Assembly: GCA_009937615.1 (NCBI GenBank)
Contig: JAACFB010000004.1
Coordinates: forward strand, 1 to 64,000
Direction of reading: 5' to 3'
From: Gammaproteobacteria bacterium
Lineage (GTDB): Bacteria; Pseudomonadota; Gammaproteobacteria; Steroidobacterales; Woeseiaceae
Length of the DNA stretch: 64,000 nt
Part shown: piece by piece, positions 17,601 to 25,269 of the stretch
Layout of the letters: each line of letters begins with the position of its first letter
How positions within the stretch are numbered: position 1 is the stretch's first letter
Translations under genes and position numbers: made by a program
The notes under the pieces: generated by a model
The model's database searches: none
What the model was told of the DNA's origin: nothing
What the model saw: the letters and a program-made list of their open reading frames with translations, nothing else

Positions 17601-18056
17601 GACGAACGCACTGCTATAACCGGGAGCAAGGGTCTGCCAGAGCCTTGCGCTGCTGCCGTCATTGCTGCCATCCCGGTACTGGATCATGGTGTTCGTATAA
17701 CTGCCGATACCGTCAAGCTGCTTTTGCGCCGATACGCAGACGAACCGGTCGCTATTAATGACATTTTTCGATGTGGCACAGTCGGGCTCGAGGTCAATAT
17801 CAGTCCAGTAGAACTTATCCTTATCGCATGCGCCGTCATATTCCAGGTTGCTGTCGTAAGAAATAGTTGTTGTCAGCTGATCCTCCATCGAGCCCGAGTT
17901 ATCGATGATGAACATGACGTTCGGCGGCGGTAATTGCGAGGGATCCGGGCTAAAGAGCAGCAACTCGGTATCGTCCGCCACGGCAGGCATTCCCGTCAGC
18001 AGCGCGACAGCGCAGCTGATATTCATCCATGCAATTTTGCGCGTTGAGATCTTCAT
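14688..18056 (-). CDS. pilY1: PilY1 pilus tip adhesin with an intact MIDAS motif (cluster 2)
   Basis: A secreted 1122-residue protein. Signal peptide 1-27; N-terminal von Willebrand A domain with MIDAS residues DNSGS (52-56) and a later LLTDGEP; C-terminal PilY1 beta-propeller with ELWAFIPKRLL, LIFGMRRGGSNYYSLDVTD and calcium-loop-like DRDGIIESADGD and DFSGDGFADR. ATG 18056 begins MKISTRKIAW and gives a proper signal peptide; the open frame extends 73 codons upstream without support. PilY1 proteins with an intact vWA domain act in surface sensing and adhesion in P. aeruginosa. Confidence 0.9.
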   Translation of the reverse strand: MKISTRKIAWMNISCAVALLTGMPAVADDTELLLFSPDPSQLPPPNVMFIIDNSGSMEDQLTTTISYDSNLEYDGACDKDKFYWTDIDLEPDCATSKNVINSDRFVCVSAQKQLDGIGSYTNTMIQYRDGSNDGSSARLWQTLAPGYSSAFVECLTDSGIHGDGTDGTRLWASTGSNLDNLFTNNAKEEVAWGSSPRHISYTVYTGNYLNWKNNPQTDVFSKIDIVKDVATKVLSSVENINVGIMKFNFDDGGPVILGMTDLDQNRQQVLDTIRLLAIERWTPLSETMYEAALYWRGMPAYYGSGEIDGTSKSDSSALASSDPAVYQQPDWGVCSKNYNVLLTDGEPRRDEETTGLVGNLPNFGSALGYAGCDGEVLPEGGQCLDDIAEYLSVQDVDTIADGDQLVTTHTIGFDIDLPILQETADDSGGRYFQANDVASLTRTLLSIIGEISDRSLSFSAPAVSVNTFNRTQNLNDLYITTFGAKAKAHWPGNLKKYRITDGQIVDANGANAVDPATGFFLDSATSEWTTGGPDGNNVLLGGAAQQLPAPAARNLYTNNSGNDLTSAANSVTPLTTSLIPADFGLTGADGEPEMAELIDWARGADLRDEDGDPATTVRKAMGDPLHSQPATVVYGGDAQNPDVVVFTATNDGYLHAFDGDSGEELWAFIPKRLLSNLTRLYFDPNSKYKQYGIDGNIVPIVKDVDRDGIIESADGDFVQLIFGMRRGGSNYYSLDVTDRNSPRLLWNANLPEFGESWSSPVIARIDVGSVTQNTDKAVVVIGGGYNTVHDTSSHPVSPDVTGAGVHMLDLKTGAELWRAGADLNADLVVTNMTRAMPNEIRVIDFSGDGFADRMYASDLGGQVWRFDVFNGQAPATLVTGGVIARLGAEGLATPAAADTRRFYNAPDISLITDNNQQRRFISVSIGSGYRAHPFDLDASDRFFSIRDGDVFNQLPQSAYDNYPIITDDDLVEVSGQTQTVITANDRGWKFTLPYNQKVLADSLTFDNQIFFVAFSPDSEAAVSCTAGRGTNFLYRMSALNGDPVTANLEALSPEEADDARSTTLQQGGIAPTPTILFPSADDPDCEGAACTPPPLGCVGVECFDPGFANNPVRTLWTQDGIQ

Positions 18057-18085
18057 GATCTGTGCCTCAATCTTGGGTGTATCGT

Positions 18086-18424
18086 TCAGATCCGGACGAC
18101 GATCGATTTGATCGTGTCGGACTCGAGGTGGTGCAGGACACCGACGAACACATTCTCGCGGTCGTCCGCCTGCATAAGGATTTTCTTGAATTCGTCCAGC
18201 CGAACCGTTGTACCGTTGACGGTGTAGCGCGTAGCCGCCGTGACGCGCACGAGCATTTGCGCACACTCGTCGCATTCCTTGAATGCCGCGCTGCCATTTT
18301 CGGTTGCGGGTGCCCGGAAGTTGTTCAGGCTCAGCTCGTAAGCCCTGGATACGACTTGTGCGTCGCTGGCGGCCGCGACGCCGAGGCTTAGCAGCCCGAT
18401 TACGAATACAGTCTTGATGTTCAT
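18086..18424 (-). CDS. Small secreted protein of unknown function inside the pilus operon
   Basis: 112 residues: a signal peptide (about 1-23, MNIKTVFVIGLLSLGVAAAS), then a mature part with a KECDEC motif (C-x-x-C) and a hydrophobic C-terminus ending IVVRI. It lies between pilX and pilY1 on the same strand with short gaps, so it is very likely part of the pilus operon. Cluster 1 has no equivalent. PilY2 of Pseudomonas is similar in size but lies after pilY1, and no sequence match was recognised. ATG 18424 has GAAGGTG upstream; the longer frame to 18604 runs over pilX. Confidence 0.65.
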   Translation of the reverse strand: MNIKTVFVIGLLSLGVAAASDAQVVSRAYELSLNNFRAPATENGSAAFKECDECAQMLVRVTAATRYTVNGTTVRLDEFKKILMQADDRENVFVGVLHHLESDTIKSIVVRI

Positions 18425-18464
18425 GAGGTTCACCTTCTTCCCTGGATCGTCACTCAACCGGTAA

Positions 18465-18935
18465 TCAAAGCGTCGGTGCTTCCGGACCGACGATGTAAAA
18501 AGCTTGTGTATGAACAGCAGTCGAATCGCGATCGGTCGTCGTGCCGGGGCCGGCCCGCCGCGACTCGGCCTGTGCCGTCGCCAGGAAATGGTAGGCGGCA
18601 ACACCGCTGCCGACGCCCAGGCTGAAAGCCTTGTCGGGCACGATGGTCGAATCCTCGAACTCGATCCGGGCCGTCACCGAGTCGTTCGCGTTGATCGTCT
18701 GCGTAATCGACGCGCCGGCGAGCGTGTTGAAACTGCCCTGGCCGAGCGCCTGTTCCAGGCCGGTCTCGGCAGCCTGGAAGGCGTTCTCGTAGTTCTGGTC
18801 GTTACGGGCCATCGCCAGTTCGGTCGTCGCGGTGTTCATGCCCGAAATGGCGAGCACCGTAATCACGACAAGCAGGATCAGGCCGATGACGAGTGCGGCG
18901 CCTTGCTGTTTCTTGTGGGAGTGCAACATCTTCAT
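18465..18935 (-). CDS. pilX: Type IV pilus assembly protein PilX (cluster 2)
   Basis: 156 residues with leader HKKQQG, then AALVIGLILLVVITVLAISG and the ELAMARNDQNYENAFQAAE helix of PilX N-terminal domains. As in the cluster 1 copy there is no Glu5. It belongs to the minor-pilin priming complex. It follows pilW by 15 bases. Confidence 0.85.
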   Translation of the reverse strand: MKMLHSHKKQQGAALVIGLILLVVITVLAISGMNTATTELAMARNDQNYENAFQAAETGLEQALGQGSFNTLAGASITQTINANDSVTARIEFEDSTIVPDKAFSLGVGSGVAAYHFLATAQAESRRAGPGTTTDRDSTAVHTQAFYIVGPEAPTL

Positions 18936-18950
18936 GGTCGTTCTCTGTAA

Positions 18951-19943
18951 TCAGGTCCGGGTATTGCGCAGCAGGATCGTCTTCGATACCTGCATGCGGC
19001 GGAACTGGTCGTTGGGTACCCCGAGGTCGATATCGCCCGGTTCATAGTCGCGGTTGTCCTGTATGCCGACCTCGGCGGAAATGCCGCGCACGACCAGCCA
19101 GACGCGCGCCGTCATGACGCGAGCGCCGGGTACGTAGCCTGCCGCCTGCGGGTCGTAGATCGGGTCGCCCGGATTAACGTAGCGGTCGACCGTGTTGTCC
19201 TCGTCGACATCGACGCCAAACTGCACCTGCAGATTCTCGACGCCGGGCGCTACTTCCTGATCCGCGATCTGGGGTGCACCGCCGGCCATGGCGAGCGTCT
19301 TGCGTCGCAGCGTCGGCACACCCGGGATCAAGTCCGAATCGGCCGAAACATAGTAGGTATTGACGAGCAGGTTGTGCGTCGTGGAATCATCCGGCATGAA
19401 CGCTGCCGGTATGACGCCATCCGCGAACAGTTCTCCCTGGATGCGCGTCGTCTGGATCTGCAGGCGGCCGGGTTCCAGCGGCACGGGCAGAACCGTCGCT
19501 CGCCTGACCGTGATGAAATCCGAATTGGCCTGGGCGCCGCCTTGTGCGCCGCAGGGGAGCGTGTAGGCGTTGTTTTCGCCATCGACGGTCATGGCGAGAT
19601 CGAGCGCCCATCCGTCGCCGCACTCCGCGGGCTCGGGAAGATCGTTCGGGTTCGGTTCACCCGCGACCGAGCGGCCCTCGACAGCCAGCGGGCGGCTGTT
19701 GCGGCCCCAGTTACTGGCCATGCGCAGGTCAGCTTCTATCGTGTCCATCGCAAACTGCGCTGTTTCCTGGACGCGCGCGATCGACTCGTTGATCACGAAT
19801 GCCTGCCGGCTTTGGTTGTAGATCTGGACGGCGCCGATGATCAGAAACGAACCGATCGCCAACGCAACGAGCAACTCGACGAGCGTCAGACCGCTCTGCT
19901 CGCCCATGAGCCGCTGTGAGGATTTACCGAACGTCGTTATCAT
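18951..19943 (-). CDS. pilW: Type IV pilus minor pilin PilW (cluster 2)
   Basis: A 330-residue prepilin with leader ending GEQSG, mature LTLVELLVALAIGSFL with Glu5, and the late GVENLQVQFGVDVD segment shared with the cluster 1 PilW (ENLQIEYGID). The start codon overlaps the pilV stop as ATGA, indicating translational coupling. Confidence 0.88.
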   Translation of the reverse strand: MITTFGKSSQRLMGEQSGLTLVELLVALAIGSFLIIGAVQIYNQSRQAFVINESIARVQETAQFAMDTIEADLRMASNWGRNSRPLAVEGRSVAGEPNPNDLPEPAECGDGWALDLAMTVDGENNAYTLPCGAQGGAQANSDFITVRRATVLPVPLEPGRLQIQTTRIQGELFADGVIPAAFMPDDSTTHNLLVNTYYVSADSDLIPGVPTLRRKTLAMAGGAPQIADQEVAPGVENLQVQFGVDVDEDNTVDRYVNPGDPIYDPQAAGYVPGARVMTARVWLVVRGISAEVGIQDNRDYEPGDIDLGVPNDQFRRMQVSKTILLRNTRT

Positions 19944-20416
19944 ATGCCAAGTACCGGTATCGTAACCGTGTAGCTCAATTGTTCGCCGGGTTCATCCCAG
20001 CCAACCGTGATGGTATACAGCGGCGGCACGACCGAGTCGTCGAACAGCACCGTGATGTCCCCGTTTGGCAGCGTGTCGGTTGCCTGCTGATCCCACACGA
20101 AGATATCGTTTGCCGCCATCTCGGCTTCGTTACAGTCCACGCCGCCACCGACGCAGTTGTTGTTGCCGCCCACGCCCGTATACGCAGCCCCGGCTCGCGG
20201 ATTCGCGCGAATCCTATCGGCCACGTCACCGGCCAAGGTCACCGCATGGTGCCGGAACATCGAGGTCCGGCCTGCTTGCATGCTCTGGACGTACAGTCCG
20301 GCGATGCCGAGCATGCCGACCGACAGGATAATCAGCGCGATCAGCACTTCTACGAGTGAAAAGCCCCGTTGCCTGCCGAGCGTGCCGTTGTCGTTCAAAT
20401 TTCGCATCGAATCCAT
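19940..20416 (-). CDS. pilV: Type IV pilus minor pilin PilV (cluster 2)
   Basis: 158 residues, leader ending GRQRG, mature FSLVEVLIALIILSVGMLGIAGLY, the PilV pattern. ATG codons at 20416 and 20407 are both possible. It is shorter than the cluster 1 PilV (193 residues from ATG 4885). It overlaps pilW by four bases. Confidence 0.88.
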   Translation of the reverse strand: MDSMRNLNDNGTLGRQRGFSLVEVLIALIILSVGMLGIAGLYVQSMQAGRTSMFRHHAVTLAGDVADRIRANPRAGAAYTGVGGNNNCVGGGVDCNEAEMAANDIFVWDQQATDTLPNGDITVLFDDSVVPPLYTITVGWDEPGEQLSYTVTIPVLGI

Positions 20417-20439
20417 TCCTTACCGCGCTCGCAGCGCCC

Positions 20440-21042
20440 TCACGGACAGGTGCCGCCGATATTCGCCAGGGCCGCGTCGATCAGATCCTTATCGCGCAGG
20501 ATCGTGGCGCGCCCGAGGGGTGTTGCTACAAAGAGCCGTGCAGCCGAGTTACCACCAGCGGCCGTTACGTTGCCGCGCTCGTCGCACATCACGACCTGGG
20601 AAACTGCGGGGTTGCCTGGGACGATACGTCCGAGACCCGTCGATGCGTACATGAAGTACCGTGCGTCATTCGCGAACACCAGCGTCACGCCTTCGGCCAC
20701 CTCGGAATGTGCGCGCAGGACTGACTCGGTGTCGCCGGCCCGCGCCAGGTCCGCGTTTTCGTCCACGAAAACGATGAAACCCTGGTCCCAGGTGCCGCCG
20801 CAGCTGGCGTCTGCCGCCAGGGAATTAGCGCTGGCGCAGATCGTGATGTTGGTCTTGGCGCGAGCCGCCTCGCTGCGCGCCACCTGAAATGCGGCATGCA
20901 GGTCATTAGCCGCTCCGGTCATGCGGCTGTTCTGCGTGAACTCTCTGAGATTCGGTAGCCCGAACGACAGGACGACGCCCACGATCACCACGGTGATCAG
21001 CAGTTCGTATAGCGTGAAGCCCGACTGAGTGCGTTTTTTCAT
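20440..21042 (-). CDS. fimT: Type IV pilus minor pilin, FimT/GspH family (cluster 2, second copy)
   Basis: A prepilin with leader MKKRTQSG and mature FTLYELLITVVIVGVVL, followed by a GspH domain (ARSEAARAKTNITICAS) ending GGTCP. ATG 21042 gives the normal short leader; the open frame continues 16 codons upstream without support. About 200 residues. It may be the FimU-like partner of the FimT encoded just upstream. Confidence 0.85.
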   Translation of the reverse strand: MKKRTQSGFTLYELLITVVIVGVVLSFGLPNLREFTQNSRMTGAANDLHAAFQVARSEAARAKTNITICASANSLAADASCGGTWDQGFIVFVDENADLARAGDTESVLRAHSEVAEGVTLVFANDARYFMYASTGLGRIVPGNPAVSQVVMCDERGNVTAAGGNSAARLFVATPLGRATILRDKDLIDAALANIGGTCP

Positions 21043-21140
21043 GCAGGCAATATACTGTGCGGGCTCCGAGGGATGCCGAACAGCCGACAAACGGCCGAAA
21101 TTGACCGACGAGCGGTCGGTTTTCGAGGGCGAAACTTAAC

Positions 21141-21674
21141 TTAATCCGCACAGTCGTATGGCTCCCCGCGGCGGTTTTGGAGCGTGACACGGGGTCTGCC
21201 CGTGTAGCTGACGACAAGCGCTTTCGGCCGCACGCGGTTGCCCGTGTCGCACACGACTATCGTGCCGTTCGTCGCTCGTTTCTGGGTCGCCCTGAGCGTG
21301 AAGCCCCTGCGGTTGGCCGAAATCCTGACGCTGTCGTTGGCCACGTGGACCTGAAGCACGGCTTCCCCGGAGTCGATGTGCGGCGGATCATCGGCGTCCT
21401 CGTTAGCGAACATGATCCACCCCGCAGACCAGTCCAGGCTGCCGCTGCACTGTTGGCGGTCGATGCTCGGGCATATCGATACGACGCGGCGGCGCATGAT
21501 CGACTCCTTGCGTGCCAGGTGGATCGCGTGAAAAAGAGCGTTGACCTCGGCGCTGAGTCGAGCTCCGGCGACACTGCCAGCAAATGAGGAGATGGCCAGC
21601 CCTGCGAGCACGACGCTCAGCGTCAGGGTCAGGACCAGTTCATACAGGGTGAATCCCTGCTGTTTTCGAAGCAC
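21141..21674 (-). CDS. fimT: Type IV pilus minor pilin, FimT/GspH family (cluster 2, first gene)
   Basis: A 177-residue prepilin, leader MLRKQQG, mature FTLYELVLTLTLSVVLAGL, with a GspH-like body (ARKESIMRRRVVSICPS) and a terminal YDCAD. The start is GTG 21674, backed by a strong AAGGAGG complement at 21681-21687. It heads cluster 2 and is divergent from the Fur-family gene at 21778, with about 100 bases between them for both promoters. Confidence 0.83.
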   Translation of the reverse strand: MLRKQQGFTLYELVLTLTLSVVLAGLAISSFAGSVAGARLSAEVNALFHAIHLARKESIMRRRVVSICPSIDRQQCSGSLDWSAGWIMFANEDADDPPHIDSGEAVLQVHVANDSVRISANRRGFTLRATQKRATNGTIVVCDTGNRVRPKALVVSYTGRPRVTLQNRRGEPYDCAD

Positions 21675-21777
21675 GGCGGACCTCCTTGTCCACGTATAGC
21701 CTAACCCGGCGCACCAGTCGCGGCTCGCCGCGAAAGTGGGCTATACTTCGCGAATATCGAGAAGTGAGGACCTACGA

Positions 21778-22185
21778 ATGACGCGCTCGGGCCTTGAAGC
21801 CATGTTTGACCGGCACAATATCCTGATGACGCCACAGCGAGTCGAAATCGCGAGCGTTTTGCTCGAGCGGCCGCAGCATCTGTCCGCGGACCAGATCATC
21901 GAAAAGCTCCGCGTGAACGGCAGTGCGGTCTCGAAAGCAACTGTCTACAACACCTTGAACCTGTTCAGCCAGAGGGGTCTGATCAAGGAGGTCATGGTCG
22001 ATCCGGTGCGCAAGTTTTATGACTCGACCACTCACGCGCATCACCATTTTTACAACGTGGACTCCGGACAGCTTTCAGATATTCCTGACGAGCAGGTTCG
22101 ATTCCAGGACCTGCCCGAGCTGCCCGAGGGCACTGAGCGCGAAAGCGTCGAGGTGCTGATCAAGGTTCGCGATCGGGCTAGTTGA
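21778..22185 (+). CDS. Fur-family transcriptional regulator, Irr-like
   Basis: 135 residues. The N-terminal winged helix (MTPQRVEIASVLLERPQHLSADQIIEKL and SKATVYNTLNLF) is that of the Fur family. The dimer/metal region has the HAHHHF cluster (about residues 85-90) near YDSTTHAHHHFYNVDSG, as in Irr. The paired CxxC motifs that hold the structural zinc of Fur, PerR and Zur are absent. Irr-type proteins sense iron through haem in alphaproteobacteria; the signal here is inferred. ATG 21778 has GTGAGGA upstream and is preferred over 21736. Confidence 0.78.
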   Translation: MTRSGLEAMFDRHNILMTPQRVEIASVLLERPQHLSADQIIEKLRVNGSAVSKATVYNTLNLFSQRGLIKEVMVDPVRKFYDSTTHAHHHFYNVDSGQLSDIPDEQVRFQDLPELPEGTERESVEVLIKVRDRAS

Positions 22186-22238
22186 GGTGCCACTGGCACT
22201 TTTCGCCGCGTGTAGCTGACGATATACTGCGCGCCGCC

Positions 22239-22314
22239 GCCGGATTAGCTCAGTTGGTAGAGCACATCATTCGTAATGATGGGGTCAGGTGTTCGAGTCA
22301 CCTATCCGGCACCA
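22239..22314 (+). tRNA. tRNA-Thr, anticodon CGT
   Basis: A 76-base cloverleaf: acceptor GCCGGAT/ATCCGGC, D-arm GCTCAGTTGGTAGAGC, anticodon stem CATCA/TGATG around TTCGTAA (anticodon CGT, reads ACG), T-loop TTCGAGT, encoded CCA after discriminator A. It stands alone between the Irr-like gene and the aldo/keto reductase. Confidence 0.95.
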
Positions 22315-22354
22315 TTATTTCCATGAGTCGAGCAATAATTCTGAGTTCAGGGTC

Positions 22355-23353
22355 TTGACGGTAAAAAGGAAGCTCGGACGCTGGTCGGTCCCGGCCGTCG
22401 GTCTCGGCTGCATGAACCTGTCGCATGCCTACGGCGTGCCGCCGGAAAAAAAGCAGGGCGAAGCGGTCCTGAAGAAAGCCCTGGATCTGGGCATCACGCA
22501 TTTCGACAGTGCCGCCTTGTATGGGTTCGGGCGCAACGAGCAGTTGGTGGGCCCTTACCTCAAACCGTATCGCGACGAGATCGTACTTGTCAGTAAGTGC
22601 GGCATGCGCGGCGAAAACGGTGTGCGGACGATCGACGGCCGACCGGGGAAACTCCGGGAGGATGTCGAGAGCTCGCTCAAGCGGCTGCAGACCGACGTGA
22701 TCGATCTGTACTACCTGCATCGTTTTGACAAGGGCACGCCCGTGCCGATCGAGGAGAGCGTCGGCGCATTGAGCCGGTTGGTAGAGCAGGGCAAGGTCAG
22801 GGAAATTGGTCTTTCCGAGATTTCTGCAAGCACTATACGCAAGGCGCATAAGATTCATCCGGTCGGAGCTGTGCAGTCCGAGTATTCACTGTGGAGTCGC
22901 AACGTCGAGATCGCGGTACTCGATGCGTGCACCGAGCTGGGCATTGCTTTTGTCGCCTTCTCGCCGCTGGCGCGGGGCTTCCTGACCTCTGCTGACCTCG
23001 ATCCATCGTCTTTCGCCGAGAAGGATATCCGCCGCGGCATGCCGCGCTTCCAGGAGCCGCATTTCACCGAAAATAAGAAATGGCTTCCCGATTTTCGTGC
23101 TATCGCTGACGATGCCAGCTGCACGCCCGCACAACTGGCACTCGCCTGGGTCCTGCAGCGAGGAGAGAATGTGCATGTAATTCCCGGCACGACATCCGTC
23201 GAGCACCTCGAGGAGGATTACAGGGCTTTAGACATCAACTTGAGTTCAGATGTTGTTCGCCGCGTCGAGGCGCTGATTAATCAAGATACCGTGAGTGGCC
23301 CGAGGTATCCGGCTCCGACTCAGGCGGAGATCGATACCGAGGAGTTTGCGTAA
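22355..23353 (+). CDS. Aldo/keto reductase
   Basis: An NADPH-dependent oxidoreductase of the AKR fold with all four catalytic residues visible, counted from TTG 22355: D51 and Y56 (THFDSAALYG), K81 (LVSKCG), H122 (YYLHRFD). The late segment VIPGTTSVEHLEE is the usual cofactor loop. The open frame reaches back into the tRNA-Thr gene, so a start inside the tRNA is unlikely; TTG 22355 with AGGG upstream is the best candidate. The substrate cannot be told from sequence; the family member resembles YajO/IolS-type reductases. Confidence 0.85.
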   Translation: MTVKRKLGRWSVPAVGLGCMNLSHAYGVPPEKKQGEAVLKKALDLGITHFDSAALYGFGRNEQLVGPYLKPYRDEIVLVSKCGMRGENGVRTIDGRPGKLREDVESSLKRLQTDVIDLYYLHRFDKGTPVPIEESVGALSRLVEQGKVREIGLSEISASTIRKAHKIHPVGAVQSEYSLWSRNVEIAVLDACTELGIAFVAFSPLARGFLTSADLDPSSFAEKDIRRGMPRFQEPHFTENKKWLPDFRAIADDASCTPAQLALAWVLQRGENVHVIPGTTSVEHLEEDYRALDINLSSDVVRRVEALINQDTVSGPRYPAPTQAEIDTEEFA

Positions 23354-23526
23354 TTCGCTGTAGTGACTAAATGGCACGGCTGGGGTCTCCGCATAGGCAC
23401 GGATCCTGCGGGGCAACAGCATGGTAGCCATTAATCGCTTCGGAACTGTGTCAGAATCCTGTGCCCCGGGATACGTCAAATGATGGAACCTGCAAACCAT
23501 TCGCAACCACGGAGAGCGATAAACCA

Positions 23527-25140
23527 ATGAAGAAAATCACGATCGCCCAGTGGAAAAAACTCGAGGACCGGCAGCCGTATCACGCGCTTGTTGGTGATGT
23601 TGACCTGGTGATTGTGCGTTTCGACGATGCCGTCTCGGTGCTCTATGGGCGTTGCGCTCATCGAGGTGCGCTGATGGCAGACGGATACGTCGACGGTGAC
23701 AACCTGATTTGCGGCGTGCACCAGTGGGACTATCGGCTAGACTCCGGCGTCAGCGAGTACAACAACTCCGAGACGCTGCACAAATTCAGCGCGTGGGTCG
23801 AAGACGGCAAGGTTCTTGTCGATGAGCATGAGATCCATGCGTGGTCGTTGCGCCACCCTCAGCCATACCAGCGTGATGCCTACCAGGGCGCGTATCAGGA
23901 TCACACGGGTACCGGCGACGAGCCCTACGTCAAGTTCATCCGCAAGCTTGCGAATGAGGGACTGAGTAAGACCGGTCACCATGGCCCGGCTGCCGCCATG
24001 GGTGTGTCGCGCAATCAGCTGCCCAAATGGGACGATATCCAGTTCGTCGTTGGCCAGTTGCACAAGTTACCGCTGCTCGACGATGAGCCTGTAGGCACGG
24101 ATGTCGTCATTGGAGCTAACGCGCAGAAGCCGCTGCGACTCGATATTCCGCTGTTCGTATCCGACATGAGCTTCGGCGCGTTATCCGAAGAAGCCAAGAT
24201 CGCGCTTGCGAAAGGCGCGGAACTCGCGGGCACGGGAATCTGCTCGGGCGAAGGCGGCATGCTTCCCGAGGAGCAGGCGGCCAACAGCCGCTATTTTTAC
24301 GAACTGGCCTCGGCTCGCTTCGGTTTCTCCTGGGATAAGGTGAAAAAAACACAGGCCTTTCATTTCAAGGGCGGGCAGGGTGCCAAGACCGGCACCGGCG
24401 GGCACCTGCCCGGCAACAAGGTCAAGGGAAAGATTGCCGAGGTGCGAAATTTGGCTGAAGGTACGCCCGCGATTTCACCCGCACGCTTCCCGGACTGGAC
24501 GGAACTCAGTCAGTACCGCGATTTTGCGGCTGAAGTTCGCGAGAAAACCGGCGGCATCCCGGTGGGTTTCAAATTATCGGCGCAGCACATCGAGAAAGAC
24601 ATCGACGCGGCGCTCGAGATTGGCGTCGATTACATCATTCTCGATGGCCGTGGCGGCGGCACCGGCGCCGCACCGCTGATTTTTCGCGACAACATCTCGG
24701 TACCGACAATTCCTGCGCTGGCGCGAGCCAGGCGGCATCTCGACCGCTGCGTGGCTGACGGTATTACGCTCGTGATAACAGGCGGCCTGCGTCATCCCGC
24801 AGACTTTGCGAAAGCGATGGCGCTGGGCGCCGACGCGGTCGCGGTCTCGAATGCCGCGATCCAGGCCATCGGATGTGTCGGGATGCGCGCCTGTAACACG
24901 AACAACTGTCCGGTCGGGATTGCTACCCAGAAAGAACATCTGCGGGCCCGATTGCCCGTCGACATCGCGGCCGAACGCCTCGCGCGATTCCTGGGAGCTT
25001 CGGTCGACCTCATGGCTGTGCTCGCCAGGGCCGCAGGGCATGATCATCTGGGCAAGTTCGACCAGGACGACCTGACGACATTCAAATCGGACATGGCGCA
25101 GCTGACCGGAGTCCCTTATGGTGGTGTTGCAGGTTCCTGA
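23527..25140 (+). CDS. Rieske domain fused to an FMN glutamate-synthase-like domain
   Basis: 537 residues. The N-terminus is a Rieske [2Fe-2S] domain (C43-x-H45, C62-x-x-H65). The rest is a GltS-type FMN barrel: VSDMSFGALSEEA, GGTGAAPLI phosphate loop and the cysteine cluster CVGMRACNTNNCPVG that binds 3Fe-4S in glutamate synthase. No amidotransferase domain is present. The combination suggests an electron-transfer oxidoreductase related to glutamate synthase rather than the classical enzyme. ATG 23527 follows GGAGAGCGATAAACCA. It lies alone between an aldo/keto reductase and a transporter. Confidence 0.85.
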   Translation: MKKITIAQWKKLEDRQPYHALVGDVDLVIVRFDDAVSVLYGRCAHRGALMADGYVDGDNLICGVHQWDYRLDSGVSEYNNSETLHKFSAWVEDGKVLVDEHEIHAWSLRHPQPYQRDAYQGAYQDHTGTGDEPYVKFIRKLANEGLSKTGHHGPAAAMGVSRNQLPKWDDIQFVVGQLHKLPLLDDEPVGTDVVIGANAQKPLRLDIPLFVSDMSFGALSEEAKIALAKGAELAGTGICSGEGGMLPEEQAANSRYFYELASARFGFSWDKVKKTQAFHFKGGQGAKTGTGGHLPGNKVKGKIAEVRNLAEGTPAISPARFPDWTELSQYRDFAAEVREKTGGIPVGFKLSAQHIEKDIDAALEIGVDYIILDGRGGGTGAAPLIFRDNISVPTIPALARARRHLDRCVADGITLVITGGLRHPADFAKAMALGADAVAVSNAAIQAIGCVGMRACNTNNCPVGIATQKEHLRARLPVDIAAERLARFLGASVDLMAVLARAAGHDHLGKFDQDDLTTFKSDMAQLTGVPYGGVAGS

Positions 25141-25269
25141 TCAGCGATGTTGACAGGTGATTCAGGGCGCAGGACAAATCGTTAAGACCTTGTACCGGGG
25201 TAGACAGGATTCAACATGTTCTTGTCGTATCATTGTTGTCAATCATTCCGCCATTGCCGCGGTTAAGCG

